Positions 41,377-52,846 of a stretch of DNA of 64,000 bases are shown here, piece by piece (position 1 is the first letter of the stretch; each line of letters begins with the position of its first letter). This DNA comes from Catenulispora sp. EB89 (GTDB taxonomy: Bacteria > Actinomycetota > Actinomycetes > Streptomycetales > Catenulisporaceae). The stretch is taken from contig NZ_JBGCCU010000040.1 of NCBI RefSeq assembly GCF_041261445.1, forward strand, positions 27,360-91,359. The letters are read 5' to 3'. Under the pieces are notes generated by a model. It made no database searches and was not told the DNA's origin. It worked only from the letters and a program-made list of their open reading frames with translations. The position numbers were made by a program, and so were the translations under genes.

Positions 41377-41406
41377 TTGACCTCACCGGCATGCCCTGGG
41401 TAGGCT
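41377..41406 (+). promoter_or_regulatory. Candidate str operon promoter P2
   Basis: TTGACC (41377-41382), 18-bp spacer, TAGGCT (41401-41406). The two promoters would give leaders of about 290-335 nt before rpsL. The rest of 41161-41704 is leader or upstream sequence without a gene. Confidence 0.6.
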
Positions 41407-41517
41407 CGTCGCCGTGCCAGGGGTGTCCCCCCGGCTACTCCTGCCTGCGCACCATCCGGGTGCGGGCTCGCGTCCACCGCGCGGTCCGTCGTCCGAGACG
41501 GCAGGGGTCTGTAGGTC

Positions 41518-41545
41518 GCGACACGCCCGACCTCGTGGACCGGAC
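41518..41545 (+). promoter_or_regulatory. Conserved leader element, str copy
   Basis: 28-nt element beginning GCGACACGCCCGACC and ending GTGGACCGGAC. It matches 27 of 28 bases at 49151-49178 in the rpsJ leader. It lies 160 nt upstream of rpsL, inside the predicted 5' UTR. A CCGGGT-GAT-ACCCGG hairpin follows it. Confidence 0.75.
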
Positions 41546-41645
41546 GTCCCGGGTGATACCCGGACAGGACGCCCGCGAGTCGGCGAGGGTGGGCCGTGGC
41601 CGGTGAACCAGCAGGAACTCGACGCGAAACCGAGAGGTAGTAGCA

Positions 41646-41674
41646 CTCCGCGCCCGGGGGTCGCCCCCGCGGAG
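41646..41674 (+). promoter_or_regulatory. Hairpin next to the rpsL ribosome-binding site
   Basis: CTCCGC (41646-41651)/GCGGAG (41669-41674) with inner GGGGG/CCCCC and a TCG loop. It ends 8 nt before the AAGGAAAGGGAAGG ribosome-binding region of rpsL. No T-run, so not a terminator; it could affect translation initiation. Confidence 0.5.
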
Positions 41675-41704
41675 CCGTAGAAGGAAAGGGAAGGCCAGCA
41701 CCTA

Positions 41705-42079
41705 GTGCCTACAATTCAGCAGTTGGTCCGCAAGGGCCGGCAGGACAAGGTTGTGAAGAACAACACTCCTGCGCTCAAGGGATCCCCGCAGCGCCGCGGC
41801 GTCTGCACCCGCGTGTACACCACCACGCCCAAGAAGCCGAACTCGGCTCTGCGCAAGGTGGCCCGTGTGAAGCTGTCCTCCGGCATCGAGGTCACGGCGT
41901 ACATCCCGGGCGTCGGCCACAACCTGCAGGAGCACTCGATCGTGCTCGTGCGCGGCGGCCGTGTGAAGGACCTGCCGGGCGTTCGGTACAAGATCGTCCG
42001 TGGCTCGCTCGACACCCAGGGCGTCAAGAACCGCAAGCAGGCCCGCAGCCGCTACGGCGCCAAGAAGGAGAAGAGCTAA
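41705..42079 (+). CDS. rpsL: 30S ribosomal protein S12
   Basis: 124 aa from GTG 41705 ([13 protein letters not shown]). Decoding-centre protein; [17 protein letters not shown] contains the streptomycin-sensitive wild-type Lys, and [28 protein letters not shown] the second Lys, so no classical StrR substitution is present. First gene of the str operon; its TAA overlaps the rpsG ATG (TAATG). Confidence 0.98.
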   Translation: MPTIQQLVRKGRQDKVVKNNTPALKGSPQRRGVCTRVYTTTPKKPNSALRKVARVKLSSGIEVTAYIPGVGHNLQEHSIVLVRGGRVKDLPGVRYKIVRGSLDTQGVKNRKQARSRYGAKKEKS

Positions 42080-42549
42080 TGCCTCGCAAGGGTCCTGCCC
42101 CGAAGCACCCGGTCGTCATCGACCCGGTCTACAACTCCCCGCTGGTCACCTCCCTGGTGAACAAGGTCCTGCTGGACGGCAAGCGCTCCACCGCCGAGCG
42201 CATCGTCTACGGCGCCCTGGAGGGCTGCCGGGAGAAGACCGGCACCGACCCGGTGATCACGCTCAAGCGCGCGCTGGACAACGTGAAGCCGACCCTGGAG
42301 GTCAAGTCCCGCCGCGTCGGCGGTGCGACCTACCAGGTGCCGATCGAGGTCCGCGCCGGCCGCAGCACCACGCTGGCCCTGCGCTGGCTGGTGGGCTACT
42401 CCCGGCAGCGCCGCGAGAAGACCATGACCGAGCGCCTGATGAACGAGCTCCTGGACGCCTCCAACGGTCTGGGCGCCTCCGTCAAGCGCCGCGAGGACAC
42501 GCACAAGATGGCGGACGCGAACAAGGCGTTCGCGCACTACCGCTGGTAA
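42079..42549 (+). CDS. rpsG: 30S ribosomal protein S7
   Basis: 156 aa from ATG 42079, coupled to rpsL by a 1-base overlap. [12 protein letters not shown] start, [21 protein letters not shown] and [15 protein letters not shown] are typical. It nucleates the 30S head and contacts E-site tRNA. S7 is the str operon autorepressor in E. coli. fusA follows after 37 bp. Confidence 0.98.
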   Translation: MPRKGPAPKHPVVIDPVYNSPLVTSLVNKVLLDGKRSTAERIVYGALEGCREKTGTDPVITLKRALDNVKPTLEVKSRRVGGATYQVPIEVRAGRSTTLALRWLVGYSRQRREKTMTERLMNELLDASNGLGASVKRREDTHKMADANKAFAHYRW

Positions 42550-42586
42550 CCCCGGTAGCCGAGACCGCAGAAAGTAGCTGAGCGAA

Positions 42587-44704
<2,118 letters not shown>

Positions 44705-44818
44705 CCCAAGCCGTCGGGACGGTCACGGCCAACCCGGGCCGTCCTGAGAATCCGTAGAAACGCCGCCGGCGGAATCCATCCCCGGGGCGCACCTCACCAA
44801 AGTCCACAGGAGGACATC

Positions 44819-46012
<1,194 letters not shown>

Positions 46013-46049
46013 GGACCCTGCGGCCCTAGGGCCACAGAGCGGCACCACA

Positions 46050-46092
46050 GGGAAGGCCCCCGGAGCTTCGGCTCCGGGGGCCTTCCCTTTCT
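46050..46092 (+). terminator. Terminator after tuf
   Basis: 17-bp perfect stem (46050-46066 with 46071-46087) with a TTCG tetraloop, followed by TTTCTACTTTC. A textbook intrinsic terminator ending the str operon. Confidence 0.92.
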
Positions 46093-46182
46093 ACTTTCGA
46101 GTGAATTTCCTGTGCGGCTCACGCTCCTGAGCGGCACCCGGGGCATTAACTGGATGTAATTCCCCGAACTTCGGAGGTAGGT

Positions 46183-46401
46183 GTGAAGTATCCACCGTTG
46201 CCCGGCGAGACCTTCGACGCGTGGCTGGCCCGGATCCAGCCGCTCCGCAGGAGCGATCTCGACCGCAGGGTGCGCACGGCCGGCGTCCGGCCCCTGACCC
46301 TGGAGGAGTTGGCCCAGTGGCCGACGCTGTTCGCCTCGGAACGCGAGCGCGAGGCGTTCCTCGCGTGGCTGCACGAGGAACGGCGGCACCATGCCGGCTG
46401 A
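46183..46401 (+). CDS. Small hypothetical protein upstream of PIN-like gene
   Basis: 72 aa from GTG 46183 with GGAGGTAGG upstream. Basic and Arg/Glu-rich, no membrane segment. It begins KYPPLPGETFDAWLARIQPL and has PLTLEELAQWPTLFASERER...AFLAWLHEE, which resembles the PFPAVAELATWPERLLWGHSRTEEL...EWL segment of the next protein. This may be a duplicated piece of the same module or a PIN-fragment. It overlaps the next gene by 11 bp, so the pair is co-translated. It could be an antitoxin-like partner; not recognised. Confidence 0.6.
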   Translation: MKYPPLPGETFDAWLARIQPLRRSDLDRRVRTAGVRPLTLEELAQWPTLFASEREREAFLAWLHEERRHHAG

Positions 46402-47206
46402 GGAGCGGGAGTTCCCCGGCGCGGAGTTGGCGTCGCGGTGGTTGACGGTGGACCAGGTGCTCGGGCGGCACGGGGGATGGGGATGGGCCGCCGTGGATTC
46501 GGCCGGCGAGTACTTCGCGGCCGATGCGGCTGCGGCGGGCGGTCAGGGCGCTGACGATGGGCTTCCTGACGGCGGCGGTGACAGTGCCTCTGGCGATCGC
46601 GCTGGCCATGACAACGGTGCTGGCGATGGTGCCGATGGCAACGGCAACGGCAACGGCGATGGCGATGGCGATCGCGCTGGCAACGGCGATGGCGATGGCG
46701 ATCGCGCTGGCAACGGCGATGGCAATGGCAATGGCCATCGGCCGGCGCCGGAGGTATCCGCCGCGAACGGCGCGCACCTCGCCCCGGACGTGATCGCCGC
46801 GATCGGCGAGCGTCCCGGGCCGGATCTGGTGGCCGTCGACGCCGACCTGGCGTCCCGCTGGTTCTCGGCCGACCGGACCCTCGGCGCGTTCGCCGGCTGC
46901 ACGGTGCTCCTGCCGTTCCCCGCCGTCGCCGAGCTGGCGACCTGGCCCGAACGCCTGCTGTGGGGCCACTCCCGCACGGAAGAACTCTGCGAATGGCTCG
47001 ATCCCGGCCGCACGATCCCCGGCGACGAGACGGTGGCCCGCATCTGGGGCCGCATCGTGGTGGCCGCCCAGCGCACCGGCACCACTCCGGCGGCGAACGC
47101 CGCCTGGATCGCCGCGGGCTGCCTGTCCTACGGGCTGCCCCTGGCCACCCTGGACAAGCGGCGCTACCAGCCCTTCGCCGACCGCTACGGCCTCCAGCTG
47201 ATCTGA
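46391..47206 (+). CDS. PIN-domain-like protein with internal duplication and Gly/Asp/Asn-rich insert
   Basis: 271 aa from ATG 46391. Residues ~145-271 follow the VapC-type PIN layout: VAVDADLASRW (acidic start, 148-157), PAVAELATWP with E181, WIAAGCLSYGLPLATLDKRRY with D255, ending RYGLQLI. The position normally reading N-D-x-W-I-A is N236-A237-A-W-I-A, so a key catalytic Asp is missing. Residues 12-25 (ELASRWLTVDQVLG) duplicate 152-164 (DLASRWFSADRTLG), separated by a low-complexity Gly/Asp/Asn/Arg stretch (51-116). Probably a degenerate or non-nucleolytic PIN relative. Converges on a Phd-type antitoxin gene. Confidence 0.65.
   Translation: MPAEEREFPGAELASRWLTVDQVLGRHGGWGWAAVDSAGEYFAADAAAAGGQGADDGLPDGGGDSASGDRAGHDNGAGDGADGNGNGNGDGDGDRAGNGDGDGDRAGNGDGNGNGHRPAPEVSAANGAHLAPDVIAAIGERPGPDLVAVDADLASRWFSADRTLGAFAGCTVLLPFPAVAELATWPERLLWGHSRTEELCEWLDPGRTIPGDETVARIWGRIVVAAQRTGTTPAANAAWIAAGCLSYGLPLATLDKRRYQPFADRYGLQLI
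46651..46710. repeat. 30-bp exact tandem duplication in PIN-like gene
   Basis: Positions 46651-46680 and 46681-46710 are identical (unit starts CAACGGCGATGGCGATGGCG). In-frame, within the Gly/Asp/Asn linker. Confidence 0.95.
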
Positions 47207-47219
47207 GCGCCGCCCCGCA

Positions 47220-47405
47220 TCAGGCCGAGGTCCCGCTCTCGGCCATCAGCTTCTCGCACTCCTCCAGCCACTGGATCCCGACGATCGCGACGACCGGCTC
47301 TCCGGCGTCGTCGGTGACGTAGACCGGGTGGCGCGTGACCCGGGCCTCCTCGACCAGGTCGGGGAACAGGGCGCGGGCGTCGTCGAGGGTGTACGCGGCT
47401 TCCAT
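47220..47405 (-). CDS. Phd/YefM-type antitoxin-like protein, orphan
   Basis: 61 aa from ATG 47405. The sequence YTLDDARALFPDLVEEAR followed by HPVYVTDDAGEPVVAIVGIQWLEE fits the Phd/YefM fold: an N-terminal DNA-binding beta-alpha unit and a helix that neutralises a toxin. No toxin gene follows it on the same strand. It converges on the PIN-like gene with a 13-bp gap and diverges from the FAD monooxygenase gene. The operator repeats at 47453-47494 lie in its upstream region. An ORF extending far upstream in frame is a shadow. Confidence 0.7.
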   Translation of the reverse strand: MEAAYTLDDARALFPDLVEEARVTRHPVYVTDDAGEPVVAIVGIQWLEECEKLMAESGTSA

Positions 47406-47452
47406 GGCGCGACCGTATGCCGCACGCCGGCGGGAATCACGGATCGACACGT

Positions 47453-47494
47453 TTGTACAATCGTCTTGTACAATCGTCCAAGACGATTGTACAG
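47453..47494. promoter_or_regulatory. Triple operator repeat between antitoxin-like and monooxygenase genes
   Basis: TTGTACAATCGTC occurs exactly at 47453-47465 and 47466-47478, and inverted (GACGATTGTACA) at 47482-47493. The second and third copies form a 12-bp perfect inverted repeat with a 3-bp centre. A TACAAT at 47469-47474 could be a -10, putting an operator over the promoter. Confidence 0.75.
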
Positions 47495-47543
47495 TTGTCT
47501 CAACGGCAACGGGACAAGACCCGTCGATCCAGGGGGTAGGGCC

Positions 47544-48812
47544 ATGAGCAGCATCCGGAACGGCCAGAGCACCAAGAACGTCCGCAGCGTCCTCATCTCG
47601 GGCGCCGGCATCGCAGGTCCCTCCCTCGCCTACTGGCTGCACCGCCACGGCTTCGAGGCGACGGTGGTCGAGCGCTCGACGTTCCTGCGGGACAGCGGCG
47701 GCGCCGTTGATTTCCGCGGCGAGCAGGTGAAGCTGCTGAAGGCGATGGGCATCTTCGATGAGGTGAAGGCCGCCGAGACCGCGATGGGCGACCAGGTCGT
47801 GGTCGACGGCGCGGGGGAGCCGGTCATCGCCTTCTCCTCGGCCTTCTTCAGCGGCGAGGTCGAGATCGAGCGCGGCGATCTGGCGCGCATCCTGTACGAC
47901 GCGACGCGCCAGGACACGCGCTACGTGTTCGGCGACTGGATTGTCGGCCTGGACGACCGCGCGGACGGCGTCCTGGTCACCTTCGCGAGCGGCGCGACGG
48001 CCAGCTATGACCTGGTGGTCGGCGCGGACGGCCTGCACTCCGGCGTCCGGGGCCTGGCCTTCGGCCCCGAGGAGCGCTACCGCGCGGACCTCGGCTGGGT
48101 GATCGCGGGCTTCACCGCCCCGAACGACCTCGGCCTGGACCACGAGGGGCGCATCTACAACGTTCCCGGCCGCGGCGTGATGGCGGCCAGCGCTCGGGAC
48201 GCGGCACGGCTCGGCGTCGGCTTCGTCTTCCACGCCCCGGGCCTCGCCTACGACCGCCACGACGTCGCGGCGCAGAAGCAGCTCGTGGCCCAGACCTATG
48301 CCGATGCCGGATGGGAGACCCCGGCCCTGCTGAACGGCCTGTGGCAGGCCGAGGACCTGTACTTCGACACCCTCAGCCAGATCCGTATGGACCGCTGGTC
48401 GACCGGCCGCGTGGTCCTGCTCGGCGACGCCGCCTGGTGCGCCGGACCCGGCGGCAGCGGTACCGGCATGGCGATGATGGGAGCGCACGTCCTGGCCGGA
48501 GAACTCGCGGCGGCCGGCGGCGACCACACCGCGGCGTTCGCCGCCTACGAGCGGATCCTGCGCCCCGCGGTCAAGATCGGCCAGAAGCAGGGCAAGGGCG
48601 CCGGGGGCTTCCTGGCGCCGGTCGACGCCAAGAAGATCGCCAGCCGCAACAAGGCCTACAAGATGCTGACCCGCAAGATCGTGGCCGGCTTCTTCAACTG
48701 GCTGACGGCGCGGGCGGCGAACGCGGTGGAGTTCAAGGAGTACCCGCTGGGGCCCGTGGCGCCGACGGTGCGCGTGGCGGGGGTGGCGGGGGAGTCGCGG
48801 ATCGCGGCTTGA
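47544..48812 (+). CDS. FAD-dependent monooxygenase, group A (PHBH fold)
   Basis: 422 aa from ATG 47544 (MSSIRNGQ) with AGGGGGTAGGG upstream. Rossmann GxGxxG in ISGAGIAGPSLAYWLHRHG (18-36), the DG motif LVVGADGLHSGVR near 157, and the GD motif VVLLGDAAWCAGPGGSGTGMAM near 290. This is the p-hydroxybenzoate-hydroxylase-like class, which hydroxylates aromatic or polyketide substrates and includes Tet(X)-type drug-inactivating enzymes. The upstream TTGTACAATCGTC array looks like a repressor site, but no TetR gene is adjacent. Substrate unknown. Confidence 0.9.
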   Translation: MSSIRNGQSTKNVRSVLISGAGIAGPSLAYWLHRHGFEATVVERSTFLRDSGGAVDFRGEQVKLLKAMGIFDEVKAAETAMGDQVVVDGAGEPVIAFSSAFFSGEVEIERGDLARILYDATRQDTRYVFGDWIVGLDDRADGVLVTFASGATASYDLVVGADGLHSGVRGLAFGPEERYRADLGWVIAGFTAPNDLGLDHEGRIYNVPGRGVMAASARDAARLGVGFVFHAPGLAYDRHDVAAQKQLVAQTYADAGWETPALLNGLWQAEDLYFDTLSQIRMDRWSTGRVVLLGDAAWCAGPGGSGTGMAMMGAHVLAGELAAAGGDHTAAFAAYERILRPAVKIGQKQGKGAGGFLAPVDAKKIASRNKAYKMLTRKIVAGFFNWLTARAANAVEFKEYPLGPVAPTVRVAGVAGESRIAA

Positions 48813-48825
48813 GAGCGGGAAGGTG

Positions 48826-48864
48826 TCGGGCCGGTGCTGTCGAATGTCGACAGTGCCGGCCCGA
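48826..48864 (+). terminator. Terminator after the FAD monooxygenase gene
   Basis: 18-bp stem with two G-U pairs (48826-48843 with 48847-48864) around an ATG loop. It isolates the monooxygenase from the S10 leader. Confidence 0.75.
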
Positions 48865-49376
48865 TTCCGGTCCGTGACCAGCGCGGGGTCGCCGAGGTCC
48901 GGGCCACGGAGGCGTGCTCCATATCACATCTCAAAAAGGAAGCGTGGATGCCCACGCCTCGATTTCCCAAAACCCCCAGGCCTGGGCCATACTGTTGAGG
49001 TTGCTTGACCGTCCGCGCCCTTTTTGGGTGCGCGGGGGTCCCGGGCCGTCTTCGGCTAGGGCTCCGGTGCAGGTGAAGCACGTTCTCGCGGAATCCGATT
49101 CTGCAGGCGAGGCGATGAGTCGCGCCTACGGGATCGCCACGCTCCACCGGGCGACACGCCCGACCGCGTGGACCGGACAACGCGGGACAAAGCACGACAG
49201 GCTTCGCGGGACACACAGGCTGTGGAACGCGGCAAACCCGGTGGTCGGGTGGGTCCACAACCACCTTGATCGCCGGGCGCGTTGATGCGAGCAGTCCCCG
49301 GCACCGATCGGGGTCGGCCGACGCAGACGCCGGACAACAGGTCCAAGACAGACGAAGGATAAGGAACCAAGCAGCC
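48865..49376 (+). promoter_or_regulatory. rpsJ (S10 operon) upstream region and long leader
   Basis: 512 bp without a gene. A CATACT at 48988-48993 is a possible -10 (no good -35), which would give a ~380-nt leader. It contains the shared 28-nt element at 49151-49178 and a GGTGGT...ACCACC pairing (49240-49265). Ribosome-binding AAGGA is at 49361-49365. Confidence 0.5.
49151..49178 (+). promoter_or_regulatory. Conserved leader element, S10 copy
   Basis: 28-nt element identical to 41518-41545 except one base (G for T at position 16). It lies 198 nt before rpsJ. A GACAGGCTTCGCGGG stretch after it loosely matches sequence following the str copy. Confidence 0.75.
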
Positions 49377-49685
49377 ATGGCGGGACAGAAGATCCGCATC
49401 AGGCTCAAGGCCTACGACCACGAGGTGATCGACTCCTCGGCGAAGAAGATCGTCGAGACCGTGATCCGCACTGGTGCGCAGGTCGCCGGCCCGGTGCCGC
49501 TGCCGACTGAGAAGAACGTGTACTGCGTCATCCGCTCGCCGCACAAGTACAAGGACTCGCGCGAGCACTTCGAGATGCGCACGCACAAGCGACTCATCGA
49601 CATCCTCGACCCGACCCCGAAGACGGTTGACTCGCTGATGCGTCTCGACCTGCCGGCGGGCGTCGACATCGAGATCAAGCTCTAG
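49377..49685 (+). CDS. rpsJ: 30S ribosomal protein S10
   Basis: 102 aa from ATG 49377, the canonical length; the frame is open upstream but out of homology. [46 protein letters not shown] and a C-terminal VDIEIKL are typical. It belongs to the 30S head and, as NusE, to antitermination complexes. First gene of the S10 operon, preceded by the conserved leader. Confidence 0.98.
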   Translation: MAGQKIRIRLKAYDHEVIDSSAKKIVETVIRTGAQVAGPVPLPTEKNVYCVIRSPHKYKDSREHFEMRTHKRLIDILDPTPKTVDSLMRLDLPAGVDIEIKL

Positions 49686-49696
49686 GCGGCCGGCAC

Positions 49697-50344
49697 ATGG
49701 GAAAGCAGATTAAGGGCGTCCTGGGCGAGAAGCTCGGCATGACCCAGGTCTGGGACGAGAACAACCGGGTCGTCCCGGTGACCGTCGTCAAGGCCGGGCC
49801 GTGCGTCGTGACGCAGATCCGCAAGCAGGAGATCGACGGCTACGAGGCCGTGCAGATCGCCTACGGTGCCGTGAAGCCGACCAAGGTGACCAAGCCCGAG
49901 GCCGGACACTTCGCGAAGGCCGGCGTGACGCCGCGCCGCTACACCGTGGAGATCCGCACCACCGACGCCGCCGAGTACTCCCTGGGCCAGGAGATCACCG
50001 CCGAGACCTTCACGCAGGGTCAGATCGTGGACGTCTCCGGCACCTCCAAGGGCCACGGCTTCGCCGGTGTCATGAAGCGCCACAACTTCCGAGGCCTCGG
50101 CGCGGGCCACGGCGTGCAGCGCAAGCACCGCTCGCCCGGTTCCATCGGCGCCTGCGCGACCCCCGGTCGCGTCTTCAAGGGCGTGCGCATGGCCGGTCGG
50201 ATGGGCTCGGCGCGCGTGACCGTCCAGAACCTCACCGTCCAGGCCGTGGACGCCGAGAAGGGCCTGATCCTCGTCAAGGGCGCCATCCCCGGCCCCAACG
50301 GCGGGCTGGTCCTGGTCAAGACCTCGGTCAAGAAGGGAGCCTGA
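49697..50344 (+). CDS. rplC: 50S ribosomal protein L3
   Basis: 215 aa from ATG 49697, 11 bp after rps[27 protein letters not shown] at the start, the extended arm near [32 protein letters not shown] reaches the peptidyl-transferase centre. Early 50S assembly protein. No linezolid/tiamulin-type substitution can be judged by eye. Confidence 0.98.
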   Translation: MGKQIKGVLGEKLGMTQVWDENNRVVPVTVVKAGPCVVTQIRKQEIDGYEAVQIAYGAVKPTKVTKPEAGHFAKAGVTPRRYTVEIRTTDAAEYSLGQEITAETFTQGQIVDVSGTSKGHGFAGVMKRHNFRGLGAGHGVQRKHRSPGSIGACATPGRVFKGVRMAGRMGSARVTVQNLTVQAVDAEKGLILVKGAIPGPNGGLVLVKTSVKKGA

Positions 50345-50345
50345 C

Positions 50346-50999
50346 ATGACGCAGGTTGTCTCCGTCGACCTCCCCGGCGAGATCTTCGACGTCCAGACCA
50401 ACATCCCGCTGATCCACCAGGTCGTGGTGGCCCAGCTGGCGGCGGCCCGTCAGGGCACGCACAAGACCAAGACCCGCGGCGAGGTGTCCGGCGGCGGCAA
50501 GAAGCCGTACCGCCAGAAGGGCACCGGCCGGGCCCGCCAGGGTTCGACCCGCGCGCCGCAGTTCGCCGGCGGTGGCGTCGTCCACGGCCCGGTGCCGCGC
50601 GACTACGCCCAGCGCACCCCGAAGAAGATGAAGGCCGCCGCCCTGCGCGGTGCCCTCTCGGACCGGGCCCGCGACGGCCGCGTGATCGTGGTGGACGCCC
50701 TGGTCGAGGGTGCGACCCCGAACACCAAGTCCGCCGTGGCGCTGCTCAAGGGCGTGACCGAGCACAAGCAGGTGCTCGTCGTGCTCCAGCGCACCGACGA
50801 GGTCTCCTACAAGAGCCTCCGCAACGTCCCGACCGTGCACCTGATCGACGTCGGCCAGCTGAACACCTACGACGTGCTCGTCAACGACGCCGTCGTGTTC
50901 ACCCAGGGCGCCTACGACCAGTTCATCGCCGGTCCCGCCAAGGGGAAGTCCGCGACCGCGGTGGCGAGCTCCCTCGAAGTTGAGGGGAGCGAGGCGTGA
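50346..50999 (+). CDS. rplD: 50S ribosomal protein L4
   Basis: 217 aa from ATG 50346, one base after the rplC stop. The exit-tunnel loop is [33 protein letters not shown], the macrolide-facing extension. In E. coli, L4 represses the S10 operon through its leader; whether that holds for the leader element here is unknown. Stop overlaps rplW start (GTGA). Confidence 0.98.
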   Translation: MTQVVSVDLPGEIFDVQTNIPLIHQVVVAQLAAARQGTHKTKTRGEVSGGGKKPYRQKGTGRARQGSTRAPQFAGGGVVHGPVPRDYAQRTPKKMKAAALRGALSDRARDGRVIVVDALVEGATPNTKSAVALLKGVTEHKQVLVVLQRTDEVSYKSLRNVPTVHLIDVGQLNTYDVLVNDAVVFTQGAYDQFIAGPAKGKSATAVASSLEVEGSEA

Positions 51000-51330
51000 C
51001 GAGCAAGTTCGCCGACCGCTCGGTCCTGGCCCGCGACATCATCATCAAGCCGGTGGTGTCCGAGAAGAGCTACAGCCTTCTGGACCAGAACACGTACACG
51101 TTCGTCGTCCACCCGGACACGAACAAGATCCAGATCCGCGAGGCCGTCGAGGAGATCTTCGACGTCAAGGTCCTGTCGGTGAACACGATCAACCGCCAGG
51201 GCAAGCGCAAGCGCACGCGTTACGGCGTGGGCAAGCGCAAGGACACCAAGCGCGCGATCGTGACCGTGGACCCGAACCCCGGTGACGGCAAGAAGGGCCG
51301 CATCGAGCTGTTTGGAGGGCCGGTTTCCTA

Positions 51331-51331
<1 letters not shown>
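50996..51331 (+). CDS. rplW: 50S ribosomal protein L23
   Basis: 111 aa from GTG 50996. [26 protein letters not shown] and the [23 protein letters not shown] core define L23, the tunnel-exit docking site for SRP and trigger factor. TAA overlaps the rplB ATG by one base. Confidence 0.97.
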
Positions 51332-52167
<836 letters not shown>

Positions 52168-52179
52168 GAGGAGGTTTAG

Positions 52180-52461
52180 ATGCCGCGCAGTCTCAAGAAG
52201 GGTCCCTTCGTCGACGGCCACCTGATCAAGAAGGTGGACGCCCAGAACGCGAAGAACACCAAGAACGTCATCAAGACCTGGTCCCGGCGCTCGATGATCG
52301 TGCCGGACATGCTGGGCCACACGATCGCCGTGCACGACGGCCGCAAGCACGTCCCGGTGTTCATCACCGAGGCGATGGTCGGCCACAAGCTCGGCGAGTT
52401 CTCCCCGACCCGCACGTTCAAGGGTCACGTGAAGGACGATCGGAGGTCGCGCCGTGGCTGA
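52180..52461 (+). CDS. rpsS: 30S ribosomal protein S19
   Basis: 93 aa from ATG 52180 with AGGAGG upstream. [48 protein letters not shown] and [12 protein letters not shown] are diagnostic. Head protein contacting S13 and the A-site finger. Overlaps rplV by 8 bp. Confidence 0.98.
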   Translation: MPRSLKKGPFVDGHLIKKVDAQNAKNTKNVIKTWSRRSMIVPDMLGHTIAVHDGRKHVPVFITEAMVGHKLGEFSPTRTFKGHVKDDRRSRRG

Positions 52462-52846
52462 GAACAAGGCCAAGGACCTCGCGGGCAATGAGGCCATTGC
52501 CCAGGCGAAGAACATCCGCATGACCGCCATGAAGGTGCGCCGGGTCGTGGACATGGTCCGCGGCCAGGACGTCGAGCAGGCGCTCGACACCCTGCGCTTC
52601 GCGCCGTACGCCGCCGCCGAGCCGGTCTTCAAGTGCGTCGCGTCGGCTGCCGCCAACGCGCGCAACAACAAGCAGCTCCGCGGCCAGCTGGTCATCAGCG
52701 AGGCCTACGTGGACGAGGGTCCGACCCTGAAGCGGTTCCGGCCGCGCGCTCAGGGCCGCGCCTACCGCATCCGCAAGCGGACCTCGCACATCACGATCGT
52801 GGTCCAGGAGACCGCGGGCGTCGCGCAGAAGGGCAGGACCCGATAG
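52454..52846 (+). CDS. rplV: 50S ribosomal protein L22
   Basis: 130 aa from GTG 52454. [31 protein letters not shown] and the beta-hairpin region [29 protein letters not shown] line the exit tunnel. A macrolide-resistance hairpin deletion is not seen. Overlaps the rpsC start by one base (TAGTG). Confidence 0.98.
   Translation: MAENKAKDLAGNEAIAQAKNIRMTAMKVRRVVDMVRGQDVEQALDTLRFAPYAAAEPVFKCVASAAANARNNKQLRGQLVISEAYVDEGPTLKRFRPRAQGRAYRIRKRTSHITIVVQETAGVAQKGRTR

Noticed and set aside
46391..47405. Ordinary active VapBC toxin-antitoxin pair
   Set aside because: Genes are convergent, the antitoxin is Phd-type rather than VapB-like, and the PIN active site lacks a key Asp.
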